Below, in pieces: positions 35,554 to 43,383 of a stretch of DNA of 43,383 bases. The position numbers were made by a program, and so were the translations under genes. The notes under the pieces are model-generated. The model was not told the DNA's origin, did not search any database, and saw nothing but the letters and a program-made list of their open reading frames with translations. The stretch lies in contig PHCD01000002.1 in assembly GCA_002842135.1 (NCBI GenBank), positions 1 through 43,383 on the forward strand, given 5' to 3'. This DNA comes from Betaproteobacteria bacterium HGW-Betaproteobacteria-8. GTDB lineage: Bacteria > Pseudomonadota > Gammaproteobacteria > Burkholderiales > Methylophilaceae. The stretch's first letter is position 1. The number at the start of each line of letters is the position of its first letter.

Positions 35554-36396
35554 ATGAGCACCCAACATTCACAGGCGCTGGCCCTCGCCCAGACCCACTA
35601 CGAAAACTTCCCGGTTGCATCCGCCCTGCTGCCCATGCGGCTGCGACAACCGATCGGCATGATCTATTCATTTGCACGGCAGGCCGATGATTTCGCCGAT
35701 GAAGGCGACCTGCTGCCGGATGAAAGACTGGCGCTACTGGATGGTTTTCGCCAAGAGCTGGACCGCATACATGACAAGACCGGCCCCGAAATAGCGTTCT
35801 TTGTTAGTCTGCAAGACACCATCAACCAGCACCAGCTACCACTGCAGCCATTCTATGACCTGCTCGATGCCTTCAGCCAGGATGTGACCAAGTCCCGCTA
35901 CGCCGATTTCGGCGAGGTCATGGATTATTGCCGCCGTTCGGCCAACCCCATCGGCCGCCTGCTGCTGCACCTCTACGGCAAGGCGACGCCACGTAACATC
36001 GGCATGTCGGACGCAATCTGTTCTTCACTACAGATCATCAATTTCCTGCAGGACGTGGCGATCGACTACAAAAAGGACCGCATCTATTTCCCGCAGGATG
36101 AAATGCGCAAATACCGCATCGACGAAAGCCAGATCGCCGATGGCCGCACCGATGGCACCTGGAGGCTGTTCATGGAGTTCGAGATCAAGCGAGCAAGGAA
36201 CCTGCTGCAGGCAGGCGCGCCCCTTGGGCTGGTGCTGCCCGGACGTATCGGTCTGGAGATGCGCACCATTATCGCGGGCGGCGAACGCATCCTGCAAAAA
36301 CTGCACAAATCGCGTGGTGATATGTTCAACCAACGCCCCGTGCTCAAGCCGTGGGATTGGGCTTATATGCTTTTCAGGGCGGTAAGCAAGCGATGA
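35554..36396 (+). CDS. hpnC: Hydroxysqualene synthase HpnC
   Basis: From the ATG at 35554 (280 residues) this is a trans-isoprenyl diphosphate synthase of the squalene/phytoene synthase family. Aspartate-rich motifs are ADDFADE (about 44-50) and QDVAIDYKKDRIYFP. HpnC converts presqualene diphosphate to hydroxysqualene in the HpnDCE route to squalene. The frame is open to 35473, but those 27 residues lie in the mtnP/hpnC promoter region. The ribosome-binding site is weak. hpnC leads a tight hpnC-hpnD-hpnE operon, with its stop overlapping the hpnD start (ATGA). Confidence 0.92.
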   Translation: MSTQHSQALALAQTHYENFPVASALLPMRLRQPIGMIYSFARQADDFADEGDLLPDERLALLDGFRQELDRIHDKTGPEIAFFVSLQDTINQHQLPLQPFYDLLDAFSQDVTKSRYADFGEVMDYCRRSANPIGRLLLHLYGKATPRNIGMSDAICSSLQIINFLQDVAIDYKKDRIYFPQDEMRKYRIDESQIADGRTDGTWRLFMEFEIKRARNLLQAGAPLGLVLPGRIGLEMRTIIAGGERILQKLHKSRGDMFNQRPVLKPWDWAYMLFRAVSKR

Positions 36397-37229
36397 GTCC
36401 ACAGCAATATTGCCAGGAAAAAGCCGCCGCCAGCGGCTCCAGCTTCTATTACAGCTTCTTGTTTCTACCCCAAGCCAGACGCGAAGCCATCACTGCGCTC
36501 TATGCCTTTTGCCGCGAAGTCGATGACATCGCCGATGAATGCACCGATTTCCAGGTTGCCCGCACCAAGCTCAACTGGTGGCGCGGCGAGATCGACAATC
36601 TGTACAAGGGACAGCCACAGCACCCGGTGACCAAGGCCCTGGCACCGGCAGTGGCAGCCTATGATCTCAGTGCCGAACATTTCCACGAGATCATCGACGG
36701 CATGGAGATGGATCTGGAATACAACCGCTATCAGGACTTCAAGCAGCTGCAGCTATATTGCTATCGTGTCGCCAGCGTTGTCGGCCTGCTTTCTGCCGCC
36801 ATTTTCGGCTACAGCAACCGCGACACCCTCAAATATGCGCATGACCTCGGCATGGCTTTCCAGCTGACCAACATCATCCGTGACGTCGGCGAGGACGCCC
36901 GCCGCAACCGCATCTATCTGCCGCTGGATGAGCTGGCTCGTTTCGGTGTGCTGGAGGGAGACATCCTGCAAGGCCGCGAATCCGAGCAGATCCAGCAACT
37001 GCTGGATTTTCAGATTGAACGGGCGGAGGGCTTTTATGACCGCGCACTCAATGCGCTGCCAGCGGAAGACCGCAAGCAGCAACGCACCGGTCTTATCATG
37101 ACCGCCATCTACCGCACGTTGCTGCGCGAGATCAAGGCAGACGGCGCACAGCAAGTACTCAATGCCAGAGTCTCACTGACGCCACTGCGCAAGCTGTGGC
37201 TGGCCTGGACGACCTGGATCAGGATCTAG
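36393..37229 (+). CDS. hpnD: Presqualene diphosphate synthase HpnD
   Basis: From the ATG at 36393 the product is 278 residues. The motifs are FCREVDDIADE (Asp44, Asp45, Glu49) and DVGEDARRNRIYLP, plus the substrate-binding YCYRVASVVG region. HpnD joins two farnesyl diphosphates to presqualene diphosphate. A longer frame begins at 36351 within hpnC; the ATGA overlap with hpnC supports the shorter start. hpnE follows after 17 nt. Confidence 0.94.
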   Translation: MSPQQYCQEKAAASGSSFYYSFLFLPQARREAITALYAFCREVDDIADECTDFQVARTKLNWWRGEIDNLYKGQPQHPVTKALAPAVAAYDLSAEHFHEIIDGMEMDLEYNRYQDFKQLQLYCYRVASVVGLLSAAIFGYSNRDTLKYAHDLGMAFQLTNIIRDVGEDARRNRIYLPLDELARFGVLEGDILQGRESEQIQQLLDFQIERAEGFYDRALNALPAEDRKQQRTGLIMTAIYRTLLREIKADGAQQVLNARVSLTPLRKLWLAWTTWIRI

Positions 37230-37246
37230 GGCGTGGTTATTCCAGC

Positions 37247-38551
37247 ATGACACGCGTGGCTGTCATCGGCGGTGGCTGCGCCGGGCTGGCGGCAGCCGCC
37301 AGACTGGCCGAACATCGCATCCCTGTCACCCTGTTCGAGGCCGGGCACCAGCTCGGCGGCCGCGCACGCGGCATTTCATGGCAGGGTCACACACTGGACA
37401 ATGGCCAGCATATCCTGCTCGGTGCTTACAGTGAGACTCTGAGCCTACTCAAGCTGGCTGGCGTCGACGCGCAACAAGCTTTTTATCGCCTGCCGCTGCA
37501 ACTCACCGTACAACCGGATTTTGAACTGCGTGCATGCAAAACCCTGCCCGCCCCGCTGCATATTCTCGCCGGACTTTTACAGGCCAGCGGTCTGACATGG
37601 CAGGAACGCTGGAGCGCGGTGCGCTTCATGGCCTGGATAAAGCTGAACGGCTTCCAGCTAAAGCAGGACGAGTCTCTGGCTACCCTGCTGGCACGGCAAA
37701 ATCAGCCGGAAAAACTCACACATTACCTGTGGGAGCCGATTTGCCTGGCGGCGCTGAACACGCCGCTGAACAAGGCCAGCGCGCAGGTGTTTCTCAATGT
37801 TCTGCGCGACAGCTTTTCCAAAGCCAAGGCCGATAGCGATACGCTGCTGCCCAGACTGGATTTCTCTGCGCTGATGGCCGAACCTCTGGCCGATTACATC
37901 TGTGCGCAAGGCGGGCAAATCAGGCGCATGCAGAGTATCGAGGAGGTCCGGCATGAAGCTGCAGGATTCGAGCTAAAAATTGCCGAAACGGCGGAATCCT
38001 TCAGTCATGTCATTCTGGCGGTTTCACCCTTCCGCTTGCCGGATATCACGCAGCAGCTTCCTGAACTGACGGCCATCCAGGAACAATGTCAGGCTCTGCA
38101 ATATCAGCCGATCTGTACGGTTTATCTACAATTTGATGCGCAATTGCAGCTTCCGCAACCCATGATCGGCCTGAGCTATGGGCTCGGCCAGTGGGTATTC
38201 GATCGCGGTCAGCTTTATGGGCAGCCGGGGCTGCTGGCGGTCGTCATCAGCACGGAAGGCGCGCATCAGCGCCTGACACAAGATGCCTTGGCAGAGACTT
38301 TGAGCCGGGAACTGGCTATCAGCTTCCCTGCCCTGTCATCCACGCTGGAAAATCCGCTATGGCACAAAGTGATTACGGAGAAACGCGCGACCTTTGCCTG
38401 TAGCGTCGACCTCCAACGCCCGCAGATGCAAACCACCATACCCAATCTTTACCTTGCCGGCGACTATGTAGCGGGCGATTACCCGGCTACCATCGAAGGC
38501 GCTGCCAGAAGCGGCGCTGCAGCGGCGCGGGCCATTATTGAAAATCGTTAA
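37247..38551 (+). CDS. hpnE: Hydroxysqualene dehydroxylase HpnE
   Basis: From the ATG at 37247 the 434-residue product starts with the FAD-binding motif VAVIGGGCAGLAAAARLAEHRIPVTLFEA and ends with the flavoprotein signature LYLAGDYVAGDYPATIEGAARSG. HpnE reduces hydroxysqualene to squalene, the last step of the pathway. The frame is open to 37196 inside hpnD, with no better signal. Squalene-hopene cyclase is not in the window, so hopanoid formation is inferred from the gene set only. Confidence 0.93.
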   Translation: MTRVAVIGGGCAGLAAAARLAEHRIPVTLFEAGHQLGGRARGISWQGHTLDNGQHILLGAYSETLSLLKLAGVDAQQAFYRLPLQLTVQPDFELRACKTLPAPLHILAGLLQASGLTWQERWSAVRFMAWIKLNGFQLKQDESLATLLARQNQPEKLTHYLWEPICLAALNTPLNKASAQVFLNVLRDSFSKAKADSDTLLPRLDFSALMAEPLADYICAQGGQIRRMQSIEEVRHEAAGFELKIAETAESFSHVILAVSPFRLPDITQQLPELTAIQEQCQALQYQPICTVYLQFDAQLQLPQPMIGLSYGLGQWVFDRGQLYGQPGLLAVVISTEGAHQRLTQDALAETLSRELAISFPALSSTLENPLWHKVITEKRATFACSVDLQRPQMQTTIPNLYLAGDYVAGDYPATIEGAARSGAAAARAIIENR

Positions 38552-38564
38552 TCGAGAGATCTAC

Positions 38565-39317
38565 ATGTCTTACACAGCATTCAGGAAACATACGACCACT
38601 GCTGACAGCCTGAAAGACCGGGTGATTCTAGTCACCGGCGCCGGTCAGGGCTTGGGCCATTCGGCAGCACTGACATTCGCACAGCAAGGCGCCACGGTGA
38701 TACTGGCCGGACGCAAACAGAACAAGCTGGAAGCGGTCTACGACGAGATATTGGCTGCCCGGTGGCCGGAACCACTGATCTTCCCACTGGACCTGGAAAA
38801 AGCCACAGAAGAAGACTACAAGGCCATGGCCGAGGGCATCTACCAGCAACTGGGGCGCTTGGACGGCATTCTGCACAACGCCGCGCATTTCGACCGGCTC
38901 GGTCCGCTGGATATCAATACCGCCAAAGAATTCGAGCGCATGTTCAAGGTCAACGTCATCGCGCCCTTCGCATTGACCAAAGCCTGTCTGCCGCTACTTA
39001 AAATGTCGGAGGATGCTTCGGTCGTCTTTGTTTCCAGCTCTGCCGGTTATGAAGCCGCTGCCTACTGGGGCGCGCATGGCGTCAGCAAGAAGGCATTGGA
39101 ACACCTGATGCAGACCTGGTCGCTGGAATTGCAGCAATTTCCGCAGATCAGGCTCAATGCCGTGATTCCCGGTGCCATCCAGTCACCGCAACGCAAGAAG
39201 AGTCATCCGGGTGAGATGTATGCAGAGCTGCCAACTGCAGACAGCCTGATGGAGCATTATGTTTACCTGATGGGACCGGACAGCAGGAATGAACGTGGCC
39301 AGGTGTTCGGCCAGTAA
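38565..39317 (+). CDS. YciK-like SDR with His in place of catalytic Tyr
   Basis: This 250-residue SDR has the cofactor motif VTGAGQGLGHSAAL, HNAAHFDRLGPL in place of NNAG, and a Ser-rich VFVSSSAGY strand. The YxxxK position reads HGVSK, with His171 (codon CAT) instead of Tyr. It resembles YciK oxidoreductases (unknown substrate). GAGAG and the ATG at 38565 support the start over a TTG at 38538 inside hpnE. It may be co-transcribed with the hpn genes, though a link to squalene is not shown. A MITE-like element begins 3 nt after the stop. Confidence 0.85.
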   Translation: MSYTAFRKHTTTADSLKDRVILVTGAGQGLGHSAALTFAQQGATVILAGRKQNKLEAVYDEILAARWPEPLIFPLDLEKATEEDYKAMAEGIYQQLGRLDGILHNAAHFDRLGPLDINTAKEFERMFKVNVIAPFALTKACLPLLKMSEDASVVFVSSSAGYEAAAYWGAHGVSKKALEHLMQTWSLELQQFPQIRLNAVIPGAIQSPQRKKSHPGEMYAELPTADSLMEHYVYLMGPDSRNERGQVFGQ

Positions 39318-39319
39318 TT

Positions 39320-39525
39320 TAGGGAAACTCTGATTAAAAGAGTGAGCGGGATGAAGTGCAACCGCAAGGATTGTGTCCGTCAAGACGGCTGCCAAGGCAG
39401 CTCGGCTTAACGCCACAAGGCGCCCGGAACGCAACAGCCGAGATAGTATGCGTTATACGGCGAGGTTGTGAGTACCGCGTAACGCAGCAATTCGCCCGAG
39501 CAACCATTTAATCAGAGTTTCCCTA
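39320..39525. mobile_element. MITE-like element bounded by 17-bp inverted repeats and TA
   Basis: Outer inverted repeats read TAGGGAAACTCTGATTAAA (39320-39338) and its exact complement (39507-39525). The repeat proper is GGGAAACTCTGATTAAA (17 bp), with TA on both sides as in a TA target duplication of IS630/Tc1-mariner-type elements. The 168 nt inside have no open frame of note but contain further stems, CTCGGC/GCCGAG (39401-39406 with 39437-39442) and TGCGTTA/TAACGCA (39449-39455 with 39480-39486). It sits between convergent genes. The family is inferred from TA flanks and size only. Confidence 0.7.
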
Positions 39526-40881
39526 GGTATTGCGCAGGTGATTCAAGGCCTGCTCCAGGCGCTCCACTCCCAGCACCTCAAGACCCTTGATCGCCTGTTT
39601 CGGCGCATTGGCCTTGGGTACGATGGCTTTGGTAAACCCCAGCTTGGCGGCTTCCTTCAAGCGCTCCTGACCGCGTTGCACCGGCCGCACTTCCCCGGCC
39701 AATCCAACCTCACCAAAAACAATAAGTTTATTATCCAGTGGTTTGTTTTTTAAAGAAGAAACGATTGAACAAAGCACAGCCAGATCGACTGCCGGTTCAC
39801 TAATCTTGACCCCACCGACCGCATTGACGAAGACATCCTGATCGAAACAGGCAACGCCGGCATGGCGGTGCAACACAGCCAGCAACATTGCCAACCGGTT
39901 CTGCTCGAGACCAACGCACAAACGCTTCGGGTTAGGCGCATGCGCTTCATCGACCAAGGCCTGTACCTCAACCAATAAAGGCCTGGTGCCTTCCTGCGTG
40001 ACCGTGATGCAGGAACCAGCCACCTGCTCCGCGTGGTGCGAAAGGAACAATGCTGAAGGGTTGCTGACTTCGCGCAAGCCCTTTTCAGTCATGGCAAACA
40101 CTCCCAGTTCATTCACTGCGCCAAAACGGTTCTTGAAGGCGCGGATCAGCCGGAAACTGGAATTAGGGTCACCTTCGAAATACAGTACGGTATCGACGAT
40201 ATGCTCCAGCACACGCGGACCGGCCAGCGAGCCTTCTTTGGTGACATGGCCGACCAGGATCACGGTAATGCCCAGCTGTTTGGCGGCGCGAGTAAGTTGA
40301 GCGGAACACTCGCGCACCTGCGCGACCGAACCCGGAGCTGACTGCAAGGCTTCCGAATAGACCGTCTGAATCGAGTCGATGACGGCGATCTCCGGCTTGT
40401 GGCTTTGCAAGATCGCCAGAATCTTCTCCAACTGGATTTCGGCCAGCAGATCGATTGGGCTGGCATCCAACCCCAGACGCTTGGCGCGCATGGCGATCTG
40501 CTGGGCAGATTCCTCACCGCTGACGTAAAGCGCCTTTCTCTGCGTGCCGACATGACACAGAGCCTGCAAGAGCAAGGTGGATTTGCCGATACCTGGATCG
40601 CCGCCGATCAGCACCACACCACCAGGCACCAACCCACCGCCGAGTACACGGTCGAACTCACTGATGCCTGAAGGCTGGCGCGGAATCTCCGCCGCTTCGA
40701 CATCGGCCAGCTTCTGCAAACCTGCAGTTTGTGCCAGAGCCGCATAGCGATTGGCTGCGGGAGTTTCGGCAATGGTTTCCACCAGCGTGTTCCAGGCATT
40801 GCAGCTCGGACATTGGCCCTGCCACTTGGGCGATTGGCCGCCACATTCAGTGCAGCTGTAGATCGTCTTTGCCTTAGCCAT
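39523..40881 (-). CDS. radA: DNA repair protein RadA (Sms)
   Basis: The 452-residue protein has the N-terminal zinc finger (Cys10, Cys13, Cys24, Cys27), a RecA-like core with Walker [11 protein letters not shown] (93-102), the RadA-specific KNRFG motif, and a C-terminal Lon-like domain. It helps process recombination intermediates and branch migration. The stop codon TAG is formed at the edge of the MITE-like element: TA of the target site plus the first base of the element. It overlaps alr by 8 nt. Confidence 0.96.
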   Translation of the reverse strand: MAKAKTIYSCTECGGQSPKWQGQCPSCNAWNTLVETIAETPAANRYAALAQTAGLQKLADVEAAEIPRQPSGISEFDRVLGGGLVPGGVVLIGGDPGIGKSTLLLQALCHVGTQRKALYVSGEESAQQIAMRAKRLGLDASPIDLLAEIQLEKILAILQSHKPEIAVIDSIQTVYSEALQSAPGSVAQVRECSAQLTRAAKQLGITVILVGHVTKEGSLAGPRVLEHIVDTVLYFEGDPNSSFRLIRAFKNRFGAVNELGVFAMTEKGLREVSNPSALFLSHHAEQVAGSCITVTQEGTRPLLVEVQALVDEAHAPNPKRLCVGLEQNRLAMLLAVLHRHAGVACFDQDVFVNAVGGVKISEPAVDLAVLCSIVSSLKNKPLDNKLIVFGEVGLAGEVRPVQRGQERLKEAAKLGFTKAIVPKANAPKQAIKGLEVLGVERLEQALNHLRNT

Positions 40882-41962
40882 CCTTGAGCACTCTCACCGG
40901 CACACGAGGTGACAGCGCGCACAGTAGCTCATAACCGATGGTTCCAGCTTTCTCCGCTACCGTATCGACCGGTAGCTGCTTGCCCCAGAGCTCGACCGGG
41001 CTACCGACACCGGAACCCGGTATATCGGTCAGGTCGACAAATAGCATATCCATGGAGACCCGCCCGATAGTCTGAGTCAATTGGCCAGACACCATCACCG
41101 GCGTGCCATTCGGCGCATGGCGCGGGTAGCCGTCTGCATAGCCGCAGGCAACGATGCCGACACGGGTATTCCTCGCTGCAGTAAAGCGGTTGCCGTAGCC
41201 GACGCTCTCCCCCGGCCGGATATCCTGCACAGCAATGATTTCACTATTGAGCGTCATTACCGGACGCAATTGGTAGGACTGTGCCGGCGTGCCGGCAACT
41301 GCGCTGGCGCCATACAACATGATGCCGGAACGGACCCAATCGGCATGGGTTTCCGGGTGGCGGAATATGGCAGCCGAATTGGCTAGGGAAACCGGATAAT
41401 GCATGCCCTGCGTTGCCTGACGGAACAGTTTCAAAGGCTCATCGACGCCCGGATGTTCATCCGCCGTTGCGAAGTGCGTCATGAGGATGATCTGCGCCAC
41501 ATTGGAGCATTCAGCCAATCGCGCTACAGCTTGCGCATAGTGTTCCGGCCTGAAGCCGAGCCGGTTCATGCCATTGTTCATCTTGGCAAAGACCGTTACC
41601 GGCTGCTCCAGCACGGCCTTTTCCAGCATGGAAATCTGCTCGTTGTGGTGCACGACGACACTGATGCCGGCGCGAGCCACTTCGTGCAGTTCATCGGCCT
41701 GAAAAACGCCTTCCAGCATGAGTATGGTCTGCTTGAAACCGGCATCCCGCAGAAAAACCGCTTCTTCCAAACCAAGAACCGCAAATCCTTCGGCCTCTGC
41801 CAGCCCCTGTGCAGCGGCCAGCAGGCCATGGCCATAGCCATTGGCCTTGACCACTGCCATCACTTTGGATTGCGGTGCTAGTGACCTGACGATACTCAAG
41901 TTATGACGAAACGCGCCTTGGTCGATGCTGGCGTAAATCGGACGCATAGGCTTAATAGGCAT
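40874..41962 (-). CDS. alr: Alanine racemase
   Basis: The 362-residue PLP enzyme has the catalytic lysine in [11 protein letters not shown] (Lys39) and the PLP-phosphate segment around GIMLYGAS. The conserved [10 protein letters not shown] with the second-subunit Tyr and [13 protein letters not shown] are present. It makes D-alanine for peptidoglycan. The first ATG overlaps the end of dnaB by 11 nt; a second ATG five codons later (MRPIYAS) is an alternative, and neither has a clear ribosome-binding site, suggesting coupling to dnaB translation. Confidence 0.95.
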   Translation of the reverse strand: MPIKPMRPIYASIDQGAFRHNLSIVRSLAPQSKVMAVVKANGYGHGLLAAAQGLAEAEGFAVLGLEEAVFLRDAGFKQTILMLEGVFQADELHEVARAGISVVVHHNEQISMLEKAVLEQPVTVFAKMNNGMNRLGFRPEHYAQAVARLAECSNVAQIILMTHFATADEHPGVDEPLKLFRQATQGMHYPVSLANSAAIFRHPETHADWVRSGIMLYGASAVAGTPAQSYQLRPVMTLNSEIIAVQDIRPGESVGYGNRFTAARNTRVGIVACGYADGYPRHAPNGTPVMVSGQLTQTIGRVSMDMLFVDLTDIPGSGVGSPVELWGKQLPVDTVAEKAGTIGYELLCALSPRVPVRVLKDG

Positions 41963-43322
41963 CCGAGGATGTAAAGTTTTCGAAACGCGTATGCTCGCCG
42001 AGGAAGGTCAGCCTGACACGGCCGATCGGGCCGTTACGCTGCTTGGCGACGATAATCTCGGCAGTGCCCTTGTCGGGCGAATCCGGGTTGTAGACCTGGT
42101 CGCGGTAGATAAAGAGAATCAGGTCGGCATCCTGCTCGATTGCGCCGGACTCGCGCAAATCGGACATTACTGGACGCTTGTCCGGTCGTTGCTCAAGACT
42201 GCGGTTGAGCTGGGACAGCGCAATCACCGGCACATCCAGTTCCTTGGCCAGCGATTTGAGCGAGCGGGAGATTTCGGAAATCTCGGTCGCACGGTTCTCG
42301 CTCTGACGGCCGGTAGCACCTGACATCAGCTGCAAGTAGTCGATGACGATCAGGCCCAGCTTGCCGGTCTGGCGATGCAAACGTCTGGCGCGTGCACGCA
42401 CGTCGAACGAGTTGAGGCCAGCCCCTTCGTCAATGAAGATCGGCGCTTCATTGAGGCGGCCAAGCGCAGTGGTCAACCTGACCCAATCCTCGTCTTCGAG
42501 CCGACCGGTACGCATGCGATGCTGGTCCAGACGACCGACCGAACCGATCATACGGGTCGCCAGCTGGGTGGCGCCCATTTCCATGGAAAACACGGCAACC
42601 GGCAGCCCAGTATCGAGCGCGACATTCTCGGCAATATTGAGGGAGAACGCGGTTTTACCCATGGAGGGCCGGCCGGCGACAATGATCAGGTCGCCGGGTT
42701 GCAACCCAGAGGTCATGGAATCCAGATCGGTATAACCGGTCGGGATGCCGGTGACTTCGCTCTGGTTATCACGCTGGAACAATTGGTCGATACGGTCTGC
42801 CACCTGCGGCAGCAATACCTTGATGTCGAGAAAACCCTCACTACTACGCTTGCCACCCTCGGCGATCTGAAAGATTCTGGACTCGGCTTCGTCCAGCAAT
42901 TGCTGTGCATCACGCCCCTGTGGATTATAGGCACTCTCGGCTATGCCGGAGCCAACTTCCACCAGTTTGCGCATGACAGCCCGCTCGCGGACGATCTCGG
43001 CATAGCGACGTATATTTGCAGCACTCGGTGTGTTCTGGGCCAGCGCACCCAGATAAGCCAGGCCTCCGACAGCAGACAGTTCGGCTGCATTGTCGAGTGA
43101 TTCGGCAACCGTCACGATATCTGCCGGTTTGTTATGTTCAATGAGTTTGGCGATATGTTCGAATATCAGCCTGTGGTCATGCCGGTAAAAGTCGCCGGAA
43201 CTGAGAATATCAGCGACTTTATCCAGCGCTTCATTCTCAAGCAGCAAGCCGCCCAGCACCGATTGTTCGGCCTCGACGGAATGTGGAGGAAGTTTTAGAG
43301 ATTCAAGTGTATCGTCAGCCAT
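41952..43322 (-). CDS. dnaB: Replicative DNA helicase
   Basis: The 456-residue product has the N-terminal DnaB domain ([16 protein letters not shown] to about 130) and the RecA-like helicase domain with Walker [10 protein letters not shown] (216-224), [42 protein letters not shown] and [15 protein letters not shown]. It unwinds DNA at the replication fork. No intein or insertion is seen. The dnaB-alr-radA order is common in betaproteobacteria. Confidence 0.97.
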   Translation of the reverse strand: MADDTLESLKLPPHSVEAEQSVLGGLLLENEALDKVADILSSGDFYRHDHRLIFEHIAKLIEHNKPADIVTVAESLDNAAELSAVGGLAYLGALAQNTPSAANIRRYAEIVRERAVMRKLVEVGSGIAESAYNPQGRDAQQLLDEAESRIFQIAEGGKRSSEGFLDIKVLLPQVADRIDQLFQRDNQSEVTGIPTGYTDLDSMTSGLQPGDLIIVAGRPSMGKTAFSLNIAENVALDTGLPVAVFSMEMGATQLATRMIGSVGRLDQHRMRTGRLEDEDWVRLTTALGRLNEAPIFIDEGAGLNSFDVRARARRLHRQTGKLGLIVIDYLQLMSGATGRQSENRATEISEISRSLKSLAKELDVPVIALSQLNRSLEQRPDKRPVMSDLRESGAIEQDADLILFIYRDQVYNPDSPDKGTAEIIVAKQRNGPIGRVRLTFLGEHTRFENFTSSDAY

Positions 43323-43343
43323 AGCGGTGAATTATAGCCCAAT

Positions 43344-43371
43344 AAAAAAGGCTGCCTAAGCAGCCTTTTTT
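43344..43371 (-). terminator. Bidirectional intrinsic terminator upstream of dnaB
   Basis: Arms AAAAAAGGCTGC and GCAGCCTTTTTT enclose a CTAA loop. It lies 22 nt upstream of the dnaB start, so on the minus strand it probably ends the gene before dnaB, which lies outside the window (often rplI in related genomes; not seen here). Confidence 0.85.
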
Positions 43372-43383
43372 ATTTATTTCTGT

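Overview
The window is a bacterial chromosome segment of moderately high GC, and gene content and order point to a betaproteobacterium. The best guess is the Methylophilaceae/Nitrosomonadales group: the bamA-to-rpsB order, glnD beside map, a complete hpnCDE squalene set and dnaB-alr-radA all fit. The genus is an inference, not something read directly.

Region 1 (1-9000, minus strand) is the conserved envelope/translation cluster rpsB-tsf-pyrH-frr-uppS-cdsA-dxr-rseP-bamA, with bamA running off the left edge. It makes ribosomal protein S2, EF-Ts, UMP kinase, ribosome recycling factor, undecaprenyl diphosphate synthase, CDP-DAG synthase, DXP reductoisomerase, the site-2 protease RseP and the outer-membrane assembly factor BamA. 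Region 2 (9077-15149) holds map and glnD (plus), HU (minus), an SDR (minus) and a divergent outer-membrane porin (plus).

Region 3 (15166-30143, minus) is the most interesting part. It is an operon of eleven tightly packed genes for a type IV pilus/type II secretion-like machine, closest in layout to MSHA pili: a large major prepilin, two further prepilins, a PilM/PilN-like fusion, a PilO-like protein, a GspE/PilB ATPase, a GspF/PilC platform protein, a PilP-like protein, a secretin, a lipoprotein and a membrane-anchored retropepsin-like protease. A PglL-type pilin O-oligosaccharyltransferase lies just upstream. Both the major prepilin and pglL have sigma-54 promoter matches (GG-N10-GC), and each has a pair of GGTTG-N4-CAACC-like palindromes about 95-160 bp upstream of the predicted start, where an enhancer-binding activator would sit. 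The pglL leader also holds an intrinsic terminator, suggesting attenuation or a sigma-54-driven small RNA. The PilM-like protein carries an insertion with two 24-residue motifs resembling the c-di-GMP-binding MshEN motif, which normally sits on the ATPase. No retraction ATPase, prepilin peptidase or sigma-54 activator gene is in the window.

Region 4 (30598-34045) contains a decayed nucleoside deaminase pseudogene, a tandem-duplicated solute-binding lipoprotein, a CACHE-domain lipoprotein with no cytoplasmic output and a tRNA-Ser(UGA). Region 5 (34166-39317) has def and mtnP (minus), then hpnC-hpnD-hpnE for squalene synthesis and a YciK-like SDR (plus). Region 6 (39320-43383) starts with a roughly 200-bp MITE-like element with 17-bp terminal inverted repeats bounded by TA, followed by radA, alr and dnaB (minus) and a terminator that probably ends the gene preceding dnaB.
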